From NCBI GenBank assembly GCA_947000775.1, contig CAMQGK010000439.1:186001-250000 (forward strand): a stretch of DNA of 64,000 nucleotides, given 5' to 3'. Under the pieces are notes generated by a model that saw only the letters and a list, made by a program, of their open reading frames with translations, was not told the origin of the DNA and did no database searches. Shown piece after piece: positions 1 to 12,702 of this stretch. The stretch is from Pterois miles (Eukaryota > Chordata > Actinopteri > Perciformes > Scorpaenidae). Positions within the stretch are counted from its first letter, which is position 1, and the number at the start of each line of letters is the position of its first letter. A program made the position numbers and the translations under genes.

Positions 1-545
1 GCAAAGTAACACAATGCTAAGTCACGCAATGTTCTACAACACAACGCAAAGTAACACAACACAAAGAAACGCAACACATTACAACACAAGGCAAAATAAC
101 GCAATGCAAAGTAACGCAACGCAAAGTAACGCAACGCAAAGTAACACAATGCAAAGTCACGCAATGTTCTACAACACAACGCAAAGTAACACAACGCAAA
201 GTAACGCAACGCACTTCAACACAAGGCAAAGTAACACAACGCAAAGTAACACAACGCAAAGTAACACAACGCAAAGTAACACAACGCAAAGTAACGCAAC
301 GTAAAGTAACACAACGCACTACAACACAAGGCAAAGCAACGCAATGCAAAGTAACACAACGCAAAGTAATGCAACGCAACGCACTACAACACAAGGCAAA
401 GTAACACAACGCAAAGTAACGCAACGCACTACAACACAAGGCAAAGTAACGCAACGCAAAGTAACGCAACGCAAAGTAACCCAACGCAAAGTAACGCAAC
501 ACAAAGTAACGCAACACAAAGTAACGCAACGAAAAGTAATGCAAC

Positions 546-560
546 GTGCTACAACACAAG
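546..560 (+). repeat. Divergent monomer of the GTGCTACAACACAAG type (exemplar)
   Basis: One exemplar of the second monomer family, whose general form is (G/A)(C/T)(A/G/T)(C/T)TACAACACAAG. It is exactly 15 bp and sits in phase with the main unit, matching it at roughly two thirds of positions. The plainest family member is GCACTACAACACAAG, for example at 381-395. The GTGCTACAAC and GTGCTATAAC versions are frequent in 1-2.5 kb and 18-43 kb, usually after a GTAATGCAAC monomer end. Confidence 0.85.
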
Positions 561-1100
561 GCAAAGTAACGCAACGCAAAGTAACACAACGCAAAGTAAC
601 GTAACGCAAAGTAATGCAACGTGCTATAACACAAGGCAAAGTAACGCAACACAAAGTTACACAACACAAAGTAATACAACCCAAAGTGACGCAATGCAAA
701 GTAATACAACGCAATGTAACACAATGCAAAGTAACGCAACACATTACGACACAAGGCAAAGTAACGCAACGCAAAGTAACGCAACGCAAAGTAACACAAC
801 TTAAAGTAACACAACGCAAAGTAACACAATGCAAAGTAACACAACGCAAAGTAACACAACACTAAGTAACGCAAGATAAACTAAAACAACGCATAGTAAC
901 ACAACGTGCTATAACACAAGTCAAAGTAACGCAACGCAAAGTAACGCAACGCAAAGTAACGCAACGCAAAGTAACGCAACGCAAAGTAACACAACGCAAA
1001 GTAACACAACGCACTATAACACAACGCGAAGTAACACAACGCGAAGTAACACAACGCGAAGTAACGCAACGCAGAGTAACGCAACGCAAAGTAACACAAC

Positions 1101-1115
1101 GCACTACAAATCAAG
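1101..1115 (+). repeat. Divergent monomer GCACTACAAATCAAG (exemplar)
   Basis: A subtype of the GCACTACAACACAAG family in which the second half reads AAATCAAG. It keeps the 15-bp length and phase. It recurs in domain 1 and across 18.9-43 kb, 44.5 kb, 45.5 kb, 49.8 kb, 55.9 kb and 63.8 kb, and is not seen in HOR-A (4,081-16,545). It is therefore useful for dating which blocks share a source. Confidence 0.8.
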
Positions 1116-1700
1116 GCAAAGTAACGCAACGCAAAGTAACGCAACGCAAAGTAACACAATGCAAACTAACACAACGCACTACAAATCAAGGCAAAGTAAC
1201 GCAACGCAAAGTAACACAACGCAAAGTAACACAATGCAAAGTAACACAACGCACTACAAATCAAGGCAAAGTAACACAACGCAAAGTAATGCAACGCAAC
1301 GTACTACAATACAACGCAAAGTAACACAACACAAGGTAACGCAACGCAAAGTAACGCAACGCAAAGTAACGCAACGCAAAGTAATGCAACGCAAAGTAAC
1401 GCAACGAAACGCACTTCAACACAAGGCAAAATAACACAACGCAAAGTAACACAACGCAAAGTAACACAACGCAAAGTAACACAACGCAAAGTAACACAAC
1501 GCAAAGTAACGCAACGTAAAGTAACACAACGCACTACAAATCAAGGCAAAGTAACACAACGCAAAGTAATGCAATGCAACGTACTACAACACAACGCAAA
1601 GTAACACAACACAAAGTAACACAACACAAAGTAACACAACACAAAGTAACGCAATACAAAGTAATGCAACGCAAAGTAACGCAATGCAAAGTAACACAAC

Positions 1701-1713
1701 GCAAAGTAACAAC
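1701..1713 (+). repeat. 13-bp short monomer GCAAAGTAACAAC (first occurrence)
   Basis: Here a monomer lacks two bases of its last pentamer (GCAAA GTAAC AAC), giving 13 bp. The same short unit recurs many times, for example at 7,021-7,033, 7,199-7,211 and 15,835-15,847. It moves the pentamer register by 2 bp and is the main reason HOR lengths such as 4,310 and 148 are not multiples of 15. The recurrence of one exact length change suggests a single ancestral deletion spread by amplification. Confidence 0.85.
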
Positions 1714-1889
1714 GCAAAGTAACACAACGCAAAGTAACGCAAGACATTACAACACAAGGCAAAGTAACGCAACGCAAAGTAACGCAACGCAAAGTAACAC
1801 AAGGCAAAGTAACACAACGCAAAGTAACAAAACGCAAAGTAACGCAACGCAAAGTAACGCAAGGCAAAGTAACACAAGGCAAAGTAACG

Positions 1890-2478
1890 CAACGCAAAGT
1901 AACGCAACGCAAAGTAACCCAACGCAAAGGAACGCAACACAAAGTAACGCAACACAAAGTAACGCAACACAAAGTAACGCAACACAAAGTAACGCAACGA
2001 AAAGTAATGCAACGTGCTACAACACAAGGCAAAGTAACGCAACGCAAAGTAACACAACGCAAAGTAACGCAACGCAAAGTAATGCAACGTGCTATAACAC
2101 AAGGCAAAGTAACGCAACGCAAAGTAACACAACACAAAGTAATACAACCCAAAGTGACGCAACGCAAAGTAATACAACGCAAAGTAACACAATGCAAAGT
2201 AACGCAAAACATTACGACACAAGGCAAAGTAACGCAACGCAAAGTAACACAACACTAAGTAACGCAAAACAAACTAAAACAACGCATAGTAACACAACGT
2301 GCTATAACACAAGTCAAAGTAACGCAACGCAAAGTAACGCAACGCAAAGTAACGCAACGCAAAGTAACACAACGCAAAGTAACACAACGCACTATAACAC
2401 AATGCAAAGTAACACAACGCAAAGTAACACAACGCAAAGTAACACAATGCAAAGTAACACAACGCACTACAAATCAAG
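1890..2478. repeat. Domain 1 block, copy 2
   Basis: Second copy of the 450-1,116 block, with the same marker order and ending at the same GCACTACAAATCAAG monomer. It differs by whole-monomer gains and losses: two extra ACAAAGTAACGCAAC units near 1,935-1,995, and a loss of five monomers before the ACTAAG unit. Related blocks recur near 22,660-22,920 and at the matching places in the later HOR-B copies, so this block type is a shared building unit of the array. Confidence 0.7.
2269..2283 (+). repeat. Divergent monomer ACAAACTAAAACAAC (exemplar)
   Basis: A third monomer type that matches the main unit at 12 of 15 positions. It almost always follows a monomer ending in GCAAA or GCAAG, is followed by a normal monomer, and often precedes a GTACTAC or GTGCTAT type monomer by one unit. 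This fixed neighbour order recurs from about 0.9 kb to 63.7 kb, which shows that multi-monomer cassettes, not single monomers, are the units being copied. Confidence 0.8.
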
Positions 2479-4080
2479 GCAAAGTAACGCAACGCAAAGT
2501 AACACAACGCAAAGTAACACAACGCAAAGTAACACAACGCAAAGTAACACAACGCAAAGTAACGCAACACATTACAACACAAGGCAAAGTAACGTAACGC
2601 AAAGTAACGCAACGCAAAGTAACGCAACGCAAAGTAACGCAACGCAAAGTAACACAACGCAAAGTAACTCAACGCAAAGTAACACAACCCAAAGTAATGC
2701 AACCCAAAGTAACGCAACGCAAAGTAACACAACGCAAAGTAACGCAATGCAAAGTAACACAACGCAAAGTAACTCAACGCAAAGTAACAAAATGCAAAGT
2801 AAAGCAACGCAAAGTAACTCAACGTAAAGTAACGCAATGCACTACAACACAAGGCACAGTAACACAACGCAAAGTAACACAACGCAAAGTAACGCAAGGC
2901 AAAGTAACACAATGCAAAGTAACACAACGCAAAGTAACACAACCCAAAGTAACGCAACACAAAGTAACACAACACAAAGTAACGCAAAACAAACTAAAAC
3001 AACGCAAAGTAACACAACGTACTACAACACAATGCAAAGTAACAACGCAAAGTAACGCAACGCAAAGTAATGCAACGCAAAGTAACGCAACGCAAAGTAA
3101 CACAACACAAAAGTAACGCAAAACAAACTAAAACAACGCAAAGTAACACAACGTACTACAACAAAATGCAAAGTAACAACGCAAAGTAACGCAACGCAAA
3201 GTAACGCAACGCAAAGTAACACAACGCAAAGTAACACAACACATTACAACACAAGACAAAGTAACGTAACGCAAAGTAACGCAACGCAAAGTAACGCAAC
3301 GCAAAGTAACGCAACGCAAAGTGACACAACGCAAAGTAACGCAATGCAAAGTAACACAACGCAAAGTAACACAACGCAAAGTAATACAACCCAAAGTAAC
3401 GCAACGCAAAGTAACACAACGCAAAGTAACGCAACACATTACAACACAAGGCAAAGTAACGTAATGGAAAGTAACGCAACGCAAAGTAACGCAACACAAA
3501 GTAACACAACACAAAGTAACACAACACAAAGTAACGCAAAACAAACTAAAACAACGTAAAGTAACACAACGTACTACAACACAATGCAAAGTAACAACGC
3601 AAAGTAACGCAACGCAAAAGTAACGCAATGCAAAGTAACGCAACGCAAAGTAACTCAACGCAAAGTAACGCAATGCAACGCACTACAACACAAGGCAAAG
3701 TAACACAACGCAAAGTAACAAAACGCAAAGTGACGCAACGCACAGTAACTCAACGCAAAGTAACGCAAGGCAAAGTAACACAACGCAAAGTAACACAACG
3801 CAAAGTAATACAACCCAAAGTAACGCAACGCAAAGTAACACAACGCAAAGTAACACAACACAAAGTAACGCAACACATTACAACACAAGGCAAAGTAACG
3901 TAACGCAGAGTAACGCAACGCAGAGTAAGGCAACGCAAAGTAACGCAATTCAAAGTAACGCAACGCAAAGTAAAACAACGCAAAGTAACACAACGTACTA
4001 CAACACAATGCAAAGTAACAACGCAAAGTAACGCAACGCAAAGTAATGCAACGCAAAGTAACACAACGCAAAGTAAGGCA
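2479..4080. repeat. Domain 2: short mosaic blocks preceding HOR-A
   Basis: A 1.6 kb stretch of the 15-mer array made of cassettes that also appear inside HOR-A: the ACATTACAACACAAG monomer followed by GTAACGTAAC ends, and the GTACTACAACACAAT monomer followed by the 13-bp short unit (3,019, 3,571 and 3,995). A one-base insertion giving CAAAAGTAAC at about 3,108 is shared with 5,242, 9,553 and 13,863 inside HOR-A. The cassettes are not in the HOR-A order, so this looks like an older or scrambled edge of the 4.3 kb array. No gene is seen. Confidence 0.75.
3019..3046 (+). repeat. Marker cassette M1: GTACTAC monomer plus 13-bp unit
   Basis: GTACTACAACACAAT at 3,019-3,033 is directly followed by the 13-bp unit GCAAAGTAACAAC at 3,034-3,046. 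The pair recurs, for example at 3,571, 3,995, 4,746, 5,169, 5,288 and 6,664 and in the matching places of every HOR-A copy, then again from about 44.0 kb to the right end. I did not find it between about 16.6 and 43.9 kb, where other cassettes replace it. Confidence 0.85.
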
Positions 4081-6885
4081 ATGCAAAGTAACGCAACGCA
4101 AAGTAACGCAACGCAGAGTAACGCAACGCAGAGTAACGCAACGCAGAGTAACACAACGCAAAGTAACGCAACACATTACAACACAAGACAAAGTAACGTA
4201 ACGCAAAGTAACGCAACGCAAATTAACGCAACGCAAAGTAACGCAATGCAAAGTAACGCAACGCAAAGTAAAACAACATACTACAACACAATGTAAAGTA
4301 AAAACGCAAAGTAACGCAACGCAAAGTAACGCAACGCAAAGTAACGCAACGCAAAGTAACGCAACGCAAAGTAACACAACGCAAAGTAACGCAACGCAAA
4401 GTAACTCAACGCAAAGTAACACAACCCAAAGTAATGCAACCCAAAGTAACGCAACGCAAAGTAACGCAACGCAAAGTAACACAACGCAAAGTAACGCAAT
4501 GCAACGCACTACAACACAAGGCAAAGTAACACAACGCAAAGTAACACAACGCAAAGTAACGCAAGGCAAAGTAACACAACGTAAAGTAACACAACGCAAA
4601 GTAACACAACCCAAAGTAACGCAACCCAAAGTAACGCAACGCAATATAACACAACACAAAGTAACACAACGCAAAGTAACGCAACACATTACAACACAAG
4701 GCAAAGTAACGCAACGCAAAGTAAAGCAACGCAAAGTAAGACAACGTACTACAACACAATGCAAAGTAACAACGCAAAGTAACGCAACGCAAAGTAACGC
4801 AACGCAAAGTAACGCAACGCAAAGTAACCCAACGCAAAGTAACACAACGCAAAGTAACTTAACGCAAAGTAACGCAAGGCAAAGTAACACAACGCAAAGT
4901 AACGCAATGCAACGCACTACAACACAAGGCAAAGTAACACAACGCAAAGTAACACAACGCAAAGTAACAAAATGCAAAGTAAAGCAACGCAAAGTAACTC
5001 AACGTAAAGTAACGCAAGGCAAAGTAACACAACGCAAAGTAACATAACGCAAAGTAACACAACGCAAAGTAACGCAACGCAGAGTAACGCAACGCAAAGT
5101 AACGCAATGCAAAGTAACGCAACGCAAAGTAAAACAACGCAAAGTAAAACAACGCAAAGTAACACAACGTACTACAACACAATGCAAAGTAACAACGCAA
5201 AGTAACGCAACGCAAAGTAACACAACACAAAGTAACACAACACAAAAGTAACGCAAAACAAACTAAAACAACGCAAAGTAACACAACGTACTACAACACA
5301 ATGCAAAGTAACAACGCAAAGTAACGCAACGCAAAGTAATGCAACGCAAAGTAACACAACGCAAAGTAACGCAATGCAAAGTAAGGCAACGCAAAGTAAC
5401 GCAACGCAGAGTAACGCAACGCAGAGTAACACAACGCAAAGTAACGCAACACATTACAACACAAGACAAAGTAACGTAACGCAAAGTAACGCAACGCAAA
5501 TTAACGCAACGCAAAGTAACACAATGCAAAGTAACGCAACTCAAAGTAAAACAACATACTACAACACAATGCAAAGTAAAAACGCAAAGTAACACAACGC
5601 AAAGTAACGCAACGCAAAGTAACGCAACGCAAAGTAACGCAACGCAAAGTAACACAACGCAAAGTAAGGCAACGCAAAGTAACATGACACAAAGTAACAC
5701 AACGCAAAGTAACACAACGCAAAGTAACACAATGCAACGCACTACAACACAAGGCAAAGTAACACAAGGCAAAGTAACACAACGCAAAGAAACACAACGC
5801 AAAGTAATAAAACGCAAAGTAACGCAACGCAAAGTAACTCAACGCAAAGTAACACAACCCAAAGTAATGCAACCCAAAGTAACGCAACGCAAAGTAACAC
5901 AACGCAAAGTAACGCAATGCAACGCACTACAACACAAGGCACAGTAACACAACGCAAAGTAACACAACGCAAAGTAACGCAAGGCAAAGTAACACAATGC
6001 AAAGTAACACAACGCAAAGTAACACAACCCAAAGTAACGCAACTCAAAGAAACACAACGCAAAGTAACACAACGCAAAGTAACACAACGCAAAGTAACGC
6101 AACACATTAAAACACAAGGCAAAGTAACGTAACGCAAAGAAACGCAACGCAAAGTAACGCAACGCAAAGTAACGCAACGCAAAGTAACACAACGCAAAGT
6201 AACGCAACGCAAAGTAACGCAACGCAAAGTAACACAACGCAAAGTAACGCAACGCAAAGTAACACAACGCAAAGTAACTCAACGCAAAGTAACACAACCC
6301 AAAGTAATGCAACCCAAAGTAACGCAACGCAAAGTAACACAACGCAAAGTAACGCAATGCAACACACTACAACACAAGGCAAAGTAACACAACGCAAAGT
6401 AACACAACGCAAAGTAACGCAAGGCAAAGTAACACAACGCAAAGTAAAACAACGCAAAGTAACGCAACCCAAAGTAACGCACCCCAAAGTAACGCAACCC
6501 AAAGTAACGCAACGCAAAGTAACACAACGCAAAGTAACACAATGCAAAGTAACGCAACACATTACAACACAAGGCAAAGTAACGTAACGCAAAGTAACGC
6601 AACGCAAAGTAACGCAACGCAAAGTAACGCAACGCAAAGTAAAGCAACGCAAAGTAAGACAACGTACTACAACACAATGCAAAGTAACAACGCAAAGTAA
6701 CGCAACGCAAAGTAACGCAACGCAAAGTAACGCAACGCAAAGTAACACAACGCAAAGTAACGCAACGCAAAATAACGCAACGCAAAGTACGCAACGCAAA
6801 GTAACGCAACGCAAAGTAACACAACACAAAGTAACACAACGCAAAGTAACGCAACACATTACAACACAAGGCAAAGTAACACAAC

Positions 6886-7033
6886 GCAAAGTAATGCAAC
6901 GCAAAGTAACGCTAGGCAAAGTAACGCAACGCAAAGTAATGCAACGCAAAGTAACGCAACACAAAGTAACGCAAAACATACTAAAACAACGCAAAGTAAC
7001 ACAACGTACTACAACACAATGCAAAGTAACAAC
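6886..7033. repeat. 148-bp sub-repeat, first unit
   Basis: Starts with GCAAAGTAATGCAAC, contains the rare GCTAGG monomer, and ends with the 13-bp short unit at 7,021-7,033. Its length is nine 15-mers plus one 13-mer. It is directly followed by a second version (7,034-7,211) that has two more ACAAAGTAAC(G/A)CAAC monomers. Confidence 0.85.
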
Positions 7034-7211
7034 GCAAAGTAATGCAACGCAAAGTAACGCTAGGCAAAGTAACGCAACGCAAAGTAATGCAACGCAAAGT
7101 AACGCAACACAAAGTAACACAACACAAAGTAACACAACACAAAGTAACGCAAAACATACTAAAACAACGCAAAGTAACACAACGTACTACAACACAATGC
7201 AAAGTAACAAC
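7034..7211. repeat. 178-bp sub-repeat, second unit
   Basis: Same order of monomers as 6,886-7,033 with a 30-bp expansion, ending in the 13-bp unit at 7,199-7,211. In HOR-A copy 3 both members of this doublet are the 178-bp form (15,670-15,847 and 15,848-16,025). The longer form has therefore replaced the shorter one there, as expected from conversion or unequal exchange. Confidence 0.85.
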
Positions 7212-8392
7212 GCAAAGTAACGCAACGCAAAGTAACGCAACGCAAAGTAACACAACGCAAAGTAACGCAACGCAAAGTAACACAACACAAAGTAACACAA
7301 CGCAAAGTAACACAACGCAAAGTAACACAATGCAACGCACTACAACACAAGCCAAAGTAACACAAGGCAAAGTAACACAAGGCAAAGTAACACAACGCAA
7401 AGTAACAAAACGAAAAGTAACGCAACGCAAAGTAACTCAACGCAAAGTAACACAACCCAAAGTAATGCAACCCAAAGTAACGCAACGCAAAGTAACACAA
7501 CGCAAAGTAACGCAATGCAACGCACTACAACACAAGGCAAAGTAAAACAACGCAAAGTAACACAACGCAAAGTAACGCAAGGCAAAGTAACACAACGCAA
7601 AGTAACACAACGCAAAGTAACACAACCCAAAGTAACGCAACGCAAAGTAACACAACGCAAAGTAACACAACGCAAAGTAACACAACGCAAAGTAACGCAA
7701 CACATTACAACACAAGGCAAAGTAACGTAACGCAAAGTAACGCAACGCAAAGTAACGCAACGCAAAGTAACGCAACGCAGAGTAACGCAACGCAGAGTAA
7801 CACAACGCAAAGTAACGCAACACATTACAACACAAGACAAAGTAACGTAACTCAAAGTAACGCAACGCAAATTAACGCAACGCAAAGTAACGCAATGCAA
7901 AGTAACGCAACGCAAAGTAAAACAACATACTACAACACAACGCAAAGTAACACAACACAAAGTAACGCAATGCAAAGTAATGCAACGCAAAGTAACGCAA
8001 TGCAATGTAACACAACGCAAAGTAACACAACGCAAAGTAACACAACGCAAAGTAACACAATGCAAAGTAACAACGCAAAGTAACACAACGCAAAGTAACA
8101 CAACGCAAAGTAACACAACGCGAAGTAACGCAACGCAAAGTAACGCAACGCAAAGTAACACAACGCAAAGTAACACAAAGCAAAGTAACGCAAGAAATTA
8201 CAACACAAGGCAAAGTAACGCAACGCAAAGTAACACAAAGCAAAGTAACACAACGCAAAGTAACAAAACGCAAAGTAACGCAACGCAAAGTAACACAACG
8301 CAAAGTAATGCAACGCAACGCACTACAACACAAGGCAAAGTAACACAACGCAAAGTAACGCAACGCACTACAACACAAGGCAAAGTAACGCA

Positions 8393-11300
8393 ATGCAAAG
8401 TAACGCAACGCAAAGTAACGCAACGCAGAGTAACGCAACGCAGAGTAACGCAATGCAGAGTAACACAACGCAAAGTAACGCAACACATTACAACACAAGA
8501 CAAAGTAACGTAACGCAAAGTAACGCAACGCAAATTAACGCAACGCAAAGTAACGCAATGCAAAGTAACGCAACGCAAAGTAAAACAACATACTACAACA
8601 CAATGTAAAGTAAAAACGCAAAGTAACGCAACGCAAAGTAACGCAACGCAAAGTAACGCAACGCAAAGTAACACAACGCAAAGTAACGCAACGCAAAGTA
8701 ACTCAACGCAAAGTAACACAACCCAAAGTAATGCAACCCAAAGTAACGCAACGCAAAGTAACGCAACGCAAAGTAACACAACGCAAAGTAACGCAATGCA
8801 ACGCACTACAACACAAGGCAAAGTAACACAACGCAAAGTAACACAACGCAAAGTAACGCAAGGCAAAGTAACACAACGTAAAGTAACACAACGCAAAGTA
8901 ACACAACCCAAAGTAACGCAACCCAAAGTAACGCAACGTAATATAACACAACACAAAGTAACACAACGCAAAGTAACGCAACACATTACAACACAAGGCA
9001 AAGTAACGCAACGCAAAGTAAAGCAACGCAAAGTAAGACAACGTACTACAACACAATGCAAAGTAACAACGCAAAGTAACGCAACGCAAAGTAACGCAAC
9101 GCAAAGTAACGCAACGCAAAGTAACCCAACGCAAAGTAACACAACGCAAAGTAACTTAACGCAAAGTAACGCAAGGCAAAGTAACACAACGCAAAGTAAC
9201 GCAATGCAACGCACTACAACACAAGGCAAAGTAACACAACGCAAAGTAACACAACGCAAAGTAACAAAATGCAAAGTAAAGCAACGCAAAGTAACTCAAC
9301 GTAAAGTAACGCAAGGCAAAGTAACACAACGCAAAGTAACATAACGCAAAGTAACACAACGCAAAGTAACGCAACGCAGAGTAACGCAACGCAAAGTAAC
9401 GCAATGCAAAGTAACGCAACGCAAAGTAAAACAACGCAAAGTAAAACAACGCAAAGTAACACAACGTACTACAACACAATGCAAAGTAACAATGCAAAGT
9501 AACAACGCAAAGTAACGCAACGCAAAGTAACACAACACAAAGTAACACAACACAAAAGTAACGCAAAACAAACTAAAACAACGCAAAGTAACACAACGTA
9601 CTACAACACAATGCAAAGTAACAACGCAAAGTAACGCAATGCAAAGTAATGCAACGCAAAGTAACACAACGCAAAGTAACGCAATGCAAAGTAAGGCAAC
9701 GCAAAGTAACGCAACGCAGAGTAACGCAACGCAGAGTAACACAACGCAAAGTAACGCAACACATTACAACACAAGACAAAGTAACGTAACGCAAAGTAAC
9801 GCAACGCAAATTAACGCAACGCAAAGTAACACAATGCAAAGTAACGCAACTCAAAGTAAAACAACATACTACAACACAATGCAAAGTAAAAACGCAAAGT
9901 AACACAACGCAAAGTAACGCAACGCAAAGTAACGCAACGCAAAGTAACGCAACGCAAAGTAACACAACGCAAAGTAAGGCAACGCAAAGTAACATGACAC
10001 AAAGTAACACAACGCAAAGTAACACAACGCAAAGTAACACAATGCAACGCACTACAACACAAGGCAAAGTAACACAAGGCAAAGTAACACAACGCAAAGA
10101 AACACAACGCAAAGTAATAAAACGCAAAGTAACGCAACGCAAAGTAACTCAACGCAAAGTAACACAACCCAAAGTAATGCAACCCAAAGTAACGCAACGC
10201 AAAGTAACACAACGCAAAGTAACGCAATGCAACGCACTACAACACAAGGCACAGTAACACAACGCAAAGTAACACAACGCAAAGTAACGCAAGGCAAAGT
10301 AACACAATGCAAAGTAACACAACGCAAAGTAACACAACCCAAAGTAACGCAACTCAAAGAAACACAACGCAAAGTAACACAACGCAAAGTAACACAACGC
10401 AAAGTAACGCAACACATTAAAACACAAGGCAAAGTAACGTAACGCAAAGAAACGCAACGCAAAGTAACGCAACGCAAAGTAACGCAACGCAAAGTAACAC
10501 AACGCAAAGTAACGCAACGCAAAGTAACGCAACGCAAAGTAACACAACGCAAAGTAACGCAACGCAAAGTAACACAACGCAAAGTAACTCAACGCAAAGT
10601 AACACAACCCAAACTAATGCAACCCAAAGTAACGCAACGCAAAGTAACACAACGCAAAGTAACGCAATGCAACACACTACAACACAAGGCAAAGTAACAC
10701 AACGCAAAGTAACACAACGCAAAGTAACGCAAGGCAAAGTAACACAACGCAAAGTAACACAACGCAAAGTAACGCAACCCAAAGTAACGCACCCCAAAGT
10801 AACGCAACCCAAAGTAACGCAACGCAAAGTAACACAACGCAAAGTAACACAATGCAAAGTAACGCAACACATTACAACACAAGGCAAAGTAACGTAACGC
10901 AAAGTAACGCAACGCAAAGTAACGCAACGCAAAGTAACGCAACGCAAAGTAAAGCAACGCAAAGTAAGACAACGTACTACAACACAATGCAAAGTAACAA
11001 CGCAAAGTAACGCAACGCAAAGTAACGCAACGCAAAGTAACGCAACGCAAAGTAACACAACGCAAAGTAACGCAACGCAAAATAACGCAACGCAAAGTAC
11101 GCAACGCAAAGTAACGCAACGCAAAGTAACACAACACAAAGTAACACAACGCAAAGTAACGCAACACATTACAACACAAGGCAAAGTAACACAACGCAAA
11201 GTAATGCAACGCAAAGTAACGCTAGGCAAAGTAACGCAACGCAAAGTAATGCAACGCAAAGTAACGCAACACAAAGTAACGCAAAACATACTAAAACAAC

Positions 11301-12702
11301 GCAAAGTAACACAACGTACTACAACACAATGCAAAGTAACAACGCAAAGTAATGCAACGCAAAGTAACGCTAGGCAAAGTAACGCAACGCAAAGTAATGC
11401 AACGCAAAGTAACGCAACACAAAGTAACACAACACAAAGTAACACAACACAAAGTAACGCAAAACATACTAAAACAACGCAAAGTAACACAACGTACTAC
11501 AACACAATGCAAAGTAACAACGCAAAGTAACGCAACGCAAAGTAACGCAACGCAAAGTAACACAACGCAAAGTAACGCAACGCAAAGTAACACAACACAA
11601 AGTAACACAACGCAAAGTAACACAACGCAAAGTAACACAATGCAACGCACTACAACACAAGCCAAAGTAACACAAGGCAAAGTAAAACAAGGCAAAGTAA
11701 CACAACGCAAAGTAACAAAACGAAAAGTAACGCAACGCAAAGTAACTCAACGCAAAGTAACACAACCCAAAGTAATGCAACCCAAAGTAACGCAACGCAA
11801 AGTAACACAACGCAAAGTAACGCAATGCAACGCACTACAACACAAGGCAAAGTAAAACAACGCAAAGTAACACAACGCAAAGTAACGCAAGGCAAAGTAA
11901 CACAACGCAAAGTAACACAACGCAAAGTAACACAACCCAAAGTAACGCAACGCAAAGTAACACAACGCAAAGTAACACAACGCAAAGTAACACAACGCAA
12001 AGTAACGCAACACATTACAACACAAGGCAAAGTAACGTAACGCAAAGTAACGCAACGCAAAGTAACGCAACGCAAAGTAACGCAACGCAGAGTAACGCAA
12101 CGCAGAGTAACACAACGCAAAGTAACGCAACACATTACAACACAAGACAAAGTAACGTAACTCAAAGTAACGCAACGCAAATTAACGCAACGCAAAGTAA
12201 CGCAATGCAAAGTAACGCAACGCAAAGTAAAACAACATACTACAACACAACGCAAAGTAACACAACACAAAGTAACGCAATGCAAAGTAATGCAACGCAA
12301 AGTAACGCAATGCAATGTAACACAACGCAAAGTAACACAACGCAAAGTAACACAACGCAAAGTAACACAATGCAAAGTAACAACGCAAAGTAACACAACG
12401 CAAAGTAACACAACGCAAAGTAACACAACGCGAAGTAACGCAACGCAAAGTAACGCAACGCAAAGTAACACAACGCAAAGTAACACAAAGCAAAGTAACG
12501 CAAGAAATTACAACACAAGGCAAAGTAACGCAACGCAAAGTAACACAAAGCAAAGTAACACAACGCAAAGTAACAAAACGCAAAGTAACGCAACGCAAAG
12601 TAACACAACGCAAAGTAATGCAACGCAACGCACTAAAACACAAGGCAAAGTAACACAACGCAAAGTAACGCAACGCACTACAACACAAGGCAAAGTAACG
12701 CA
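8393..12702. repeat. HOR-A copy 2 (4,310 bp)
   Basis: Second tandem copy of the 4.31 kb unit, with sites 4,310 bp from their partners in copy 3 over the first part. It carries a duplicated 13-bp unit at about 9,481-9,506 (two short units in a row, the first ending AAT) that is also in copy 3 near 13,791 but not in copy 1 near 5,181. It shares the one-base deletion GCAAAGTAC (11,092-11,100) with copy 1 and not with copy 3. Near 10,611 it reads CCCAAACTAATG where copy 1 reads CCCAAAGTAATG. Confidence 0.92.

Larger units (their letters stand above)
450..1116. repeat. Domain 1 block, copy 1
   Basis: First copy of the duplicated block. It carries marker monomers at 546-560 (GTGCTACAACACAAG), about 622-636 (GTGCTATAACACAAG), about 742-756 (ATTACGACAC type) and an ACTAAG monomer near 861. 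Three consecutive GCGAAGTAACACAAC-type monomers near 1,025-1,065 are not in the second copy, so this copy is longer by a few monomers. Edges are approximate to one or two monomers. Confidence 0.7.
1..2478. repeat. Domain 1: mixed-monomer array with a duplicated block
   Basis: This left part is rich in divergent 15-mers: GTTCTACAACACAAC at 31-45, ACATTACAACACAAG at 76-90, GCACTTCAACACAAG at 211-225, GTGCTACAACACAAG at 546-560 and GCACTACAAATCAAG at 1,101-1,115. Positions about 450-1,116 and 1,890-2,478 are two copies of one block. The same order of markers (the GTGCTACAAC and GTGCTATAAC types, then ATTACGACAC, then an ACTAAGTAAC monomer followed by an ACTAAAACAAC monomer) runs through both, at an offset of 1.39-1.47 kb that shifts by whole monomers. 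A stretch at about 1,400-1,725 has a close relative at about 17,870-18,190, beyond the HOR-A array. No gene is seen. Confidence 0.85.
4081..8392. repeat. HOR-A copy 1 (about 4.31 kb)
   Basis: First copy of a tandem 4.31 kb unit. Corresponding sites in copy 2 lie 4,312 bp on at the left edge, 4,297 bp on near 4,500 and 4,310 bp on from about 5,200 rightward, so the copies differ by a 15-bp loss and a 13-bp gain but otherwise look almost identical. Single-base differences exist, for example GTAAAACAAC near 6,448 against GTAACACAAC in copy 2. A one-base deletion (GCAAAGTAC at 6,782-6,790) is shared with copy 2 only. The unit contains many M1 cassettes and an internal 148/178 bp doublet at 6,886-7,211. 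Edges are good to about one monomer. Confidence 0.9.

Noticed and set aside
381..395. GCACTACAACACAAG monomers as remnants of an inserted mobile element
   Set aside because: They are exactly 15 bp, stay in phase, match the main monomer at about two thirds of positions and lack target duplications or terminal repeats, so they are diverged monomers.
1574..2827. + strand frame rich in Gln-Ser-Asn-Thr-Thr, resembling a Q/N-rich or many-sequon protein
   Set aside because: Same cause: the frame QSN(A/T)T is the monomer read in one register. There is no promoter, signal peptide, non-repetitive domain or splice context, and the start is simply a CAATGC variant.
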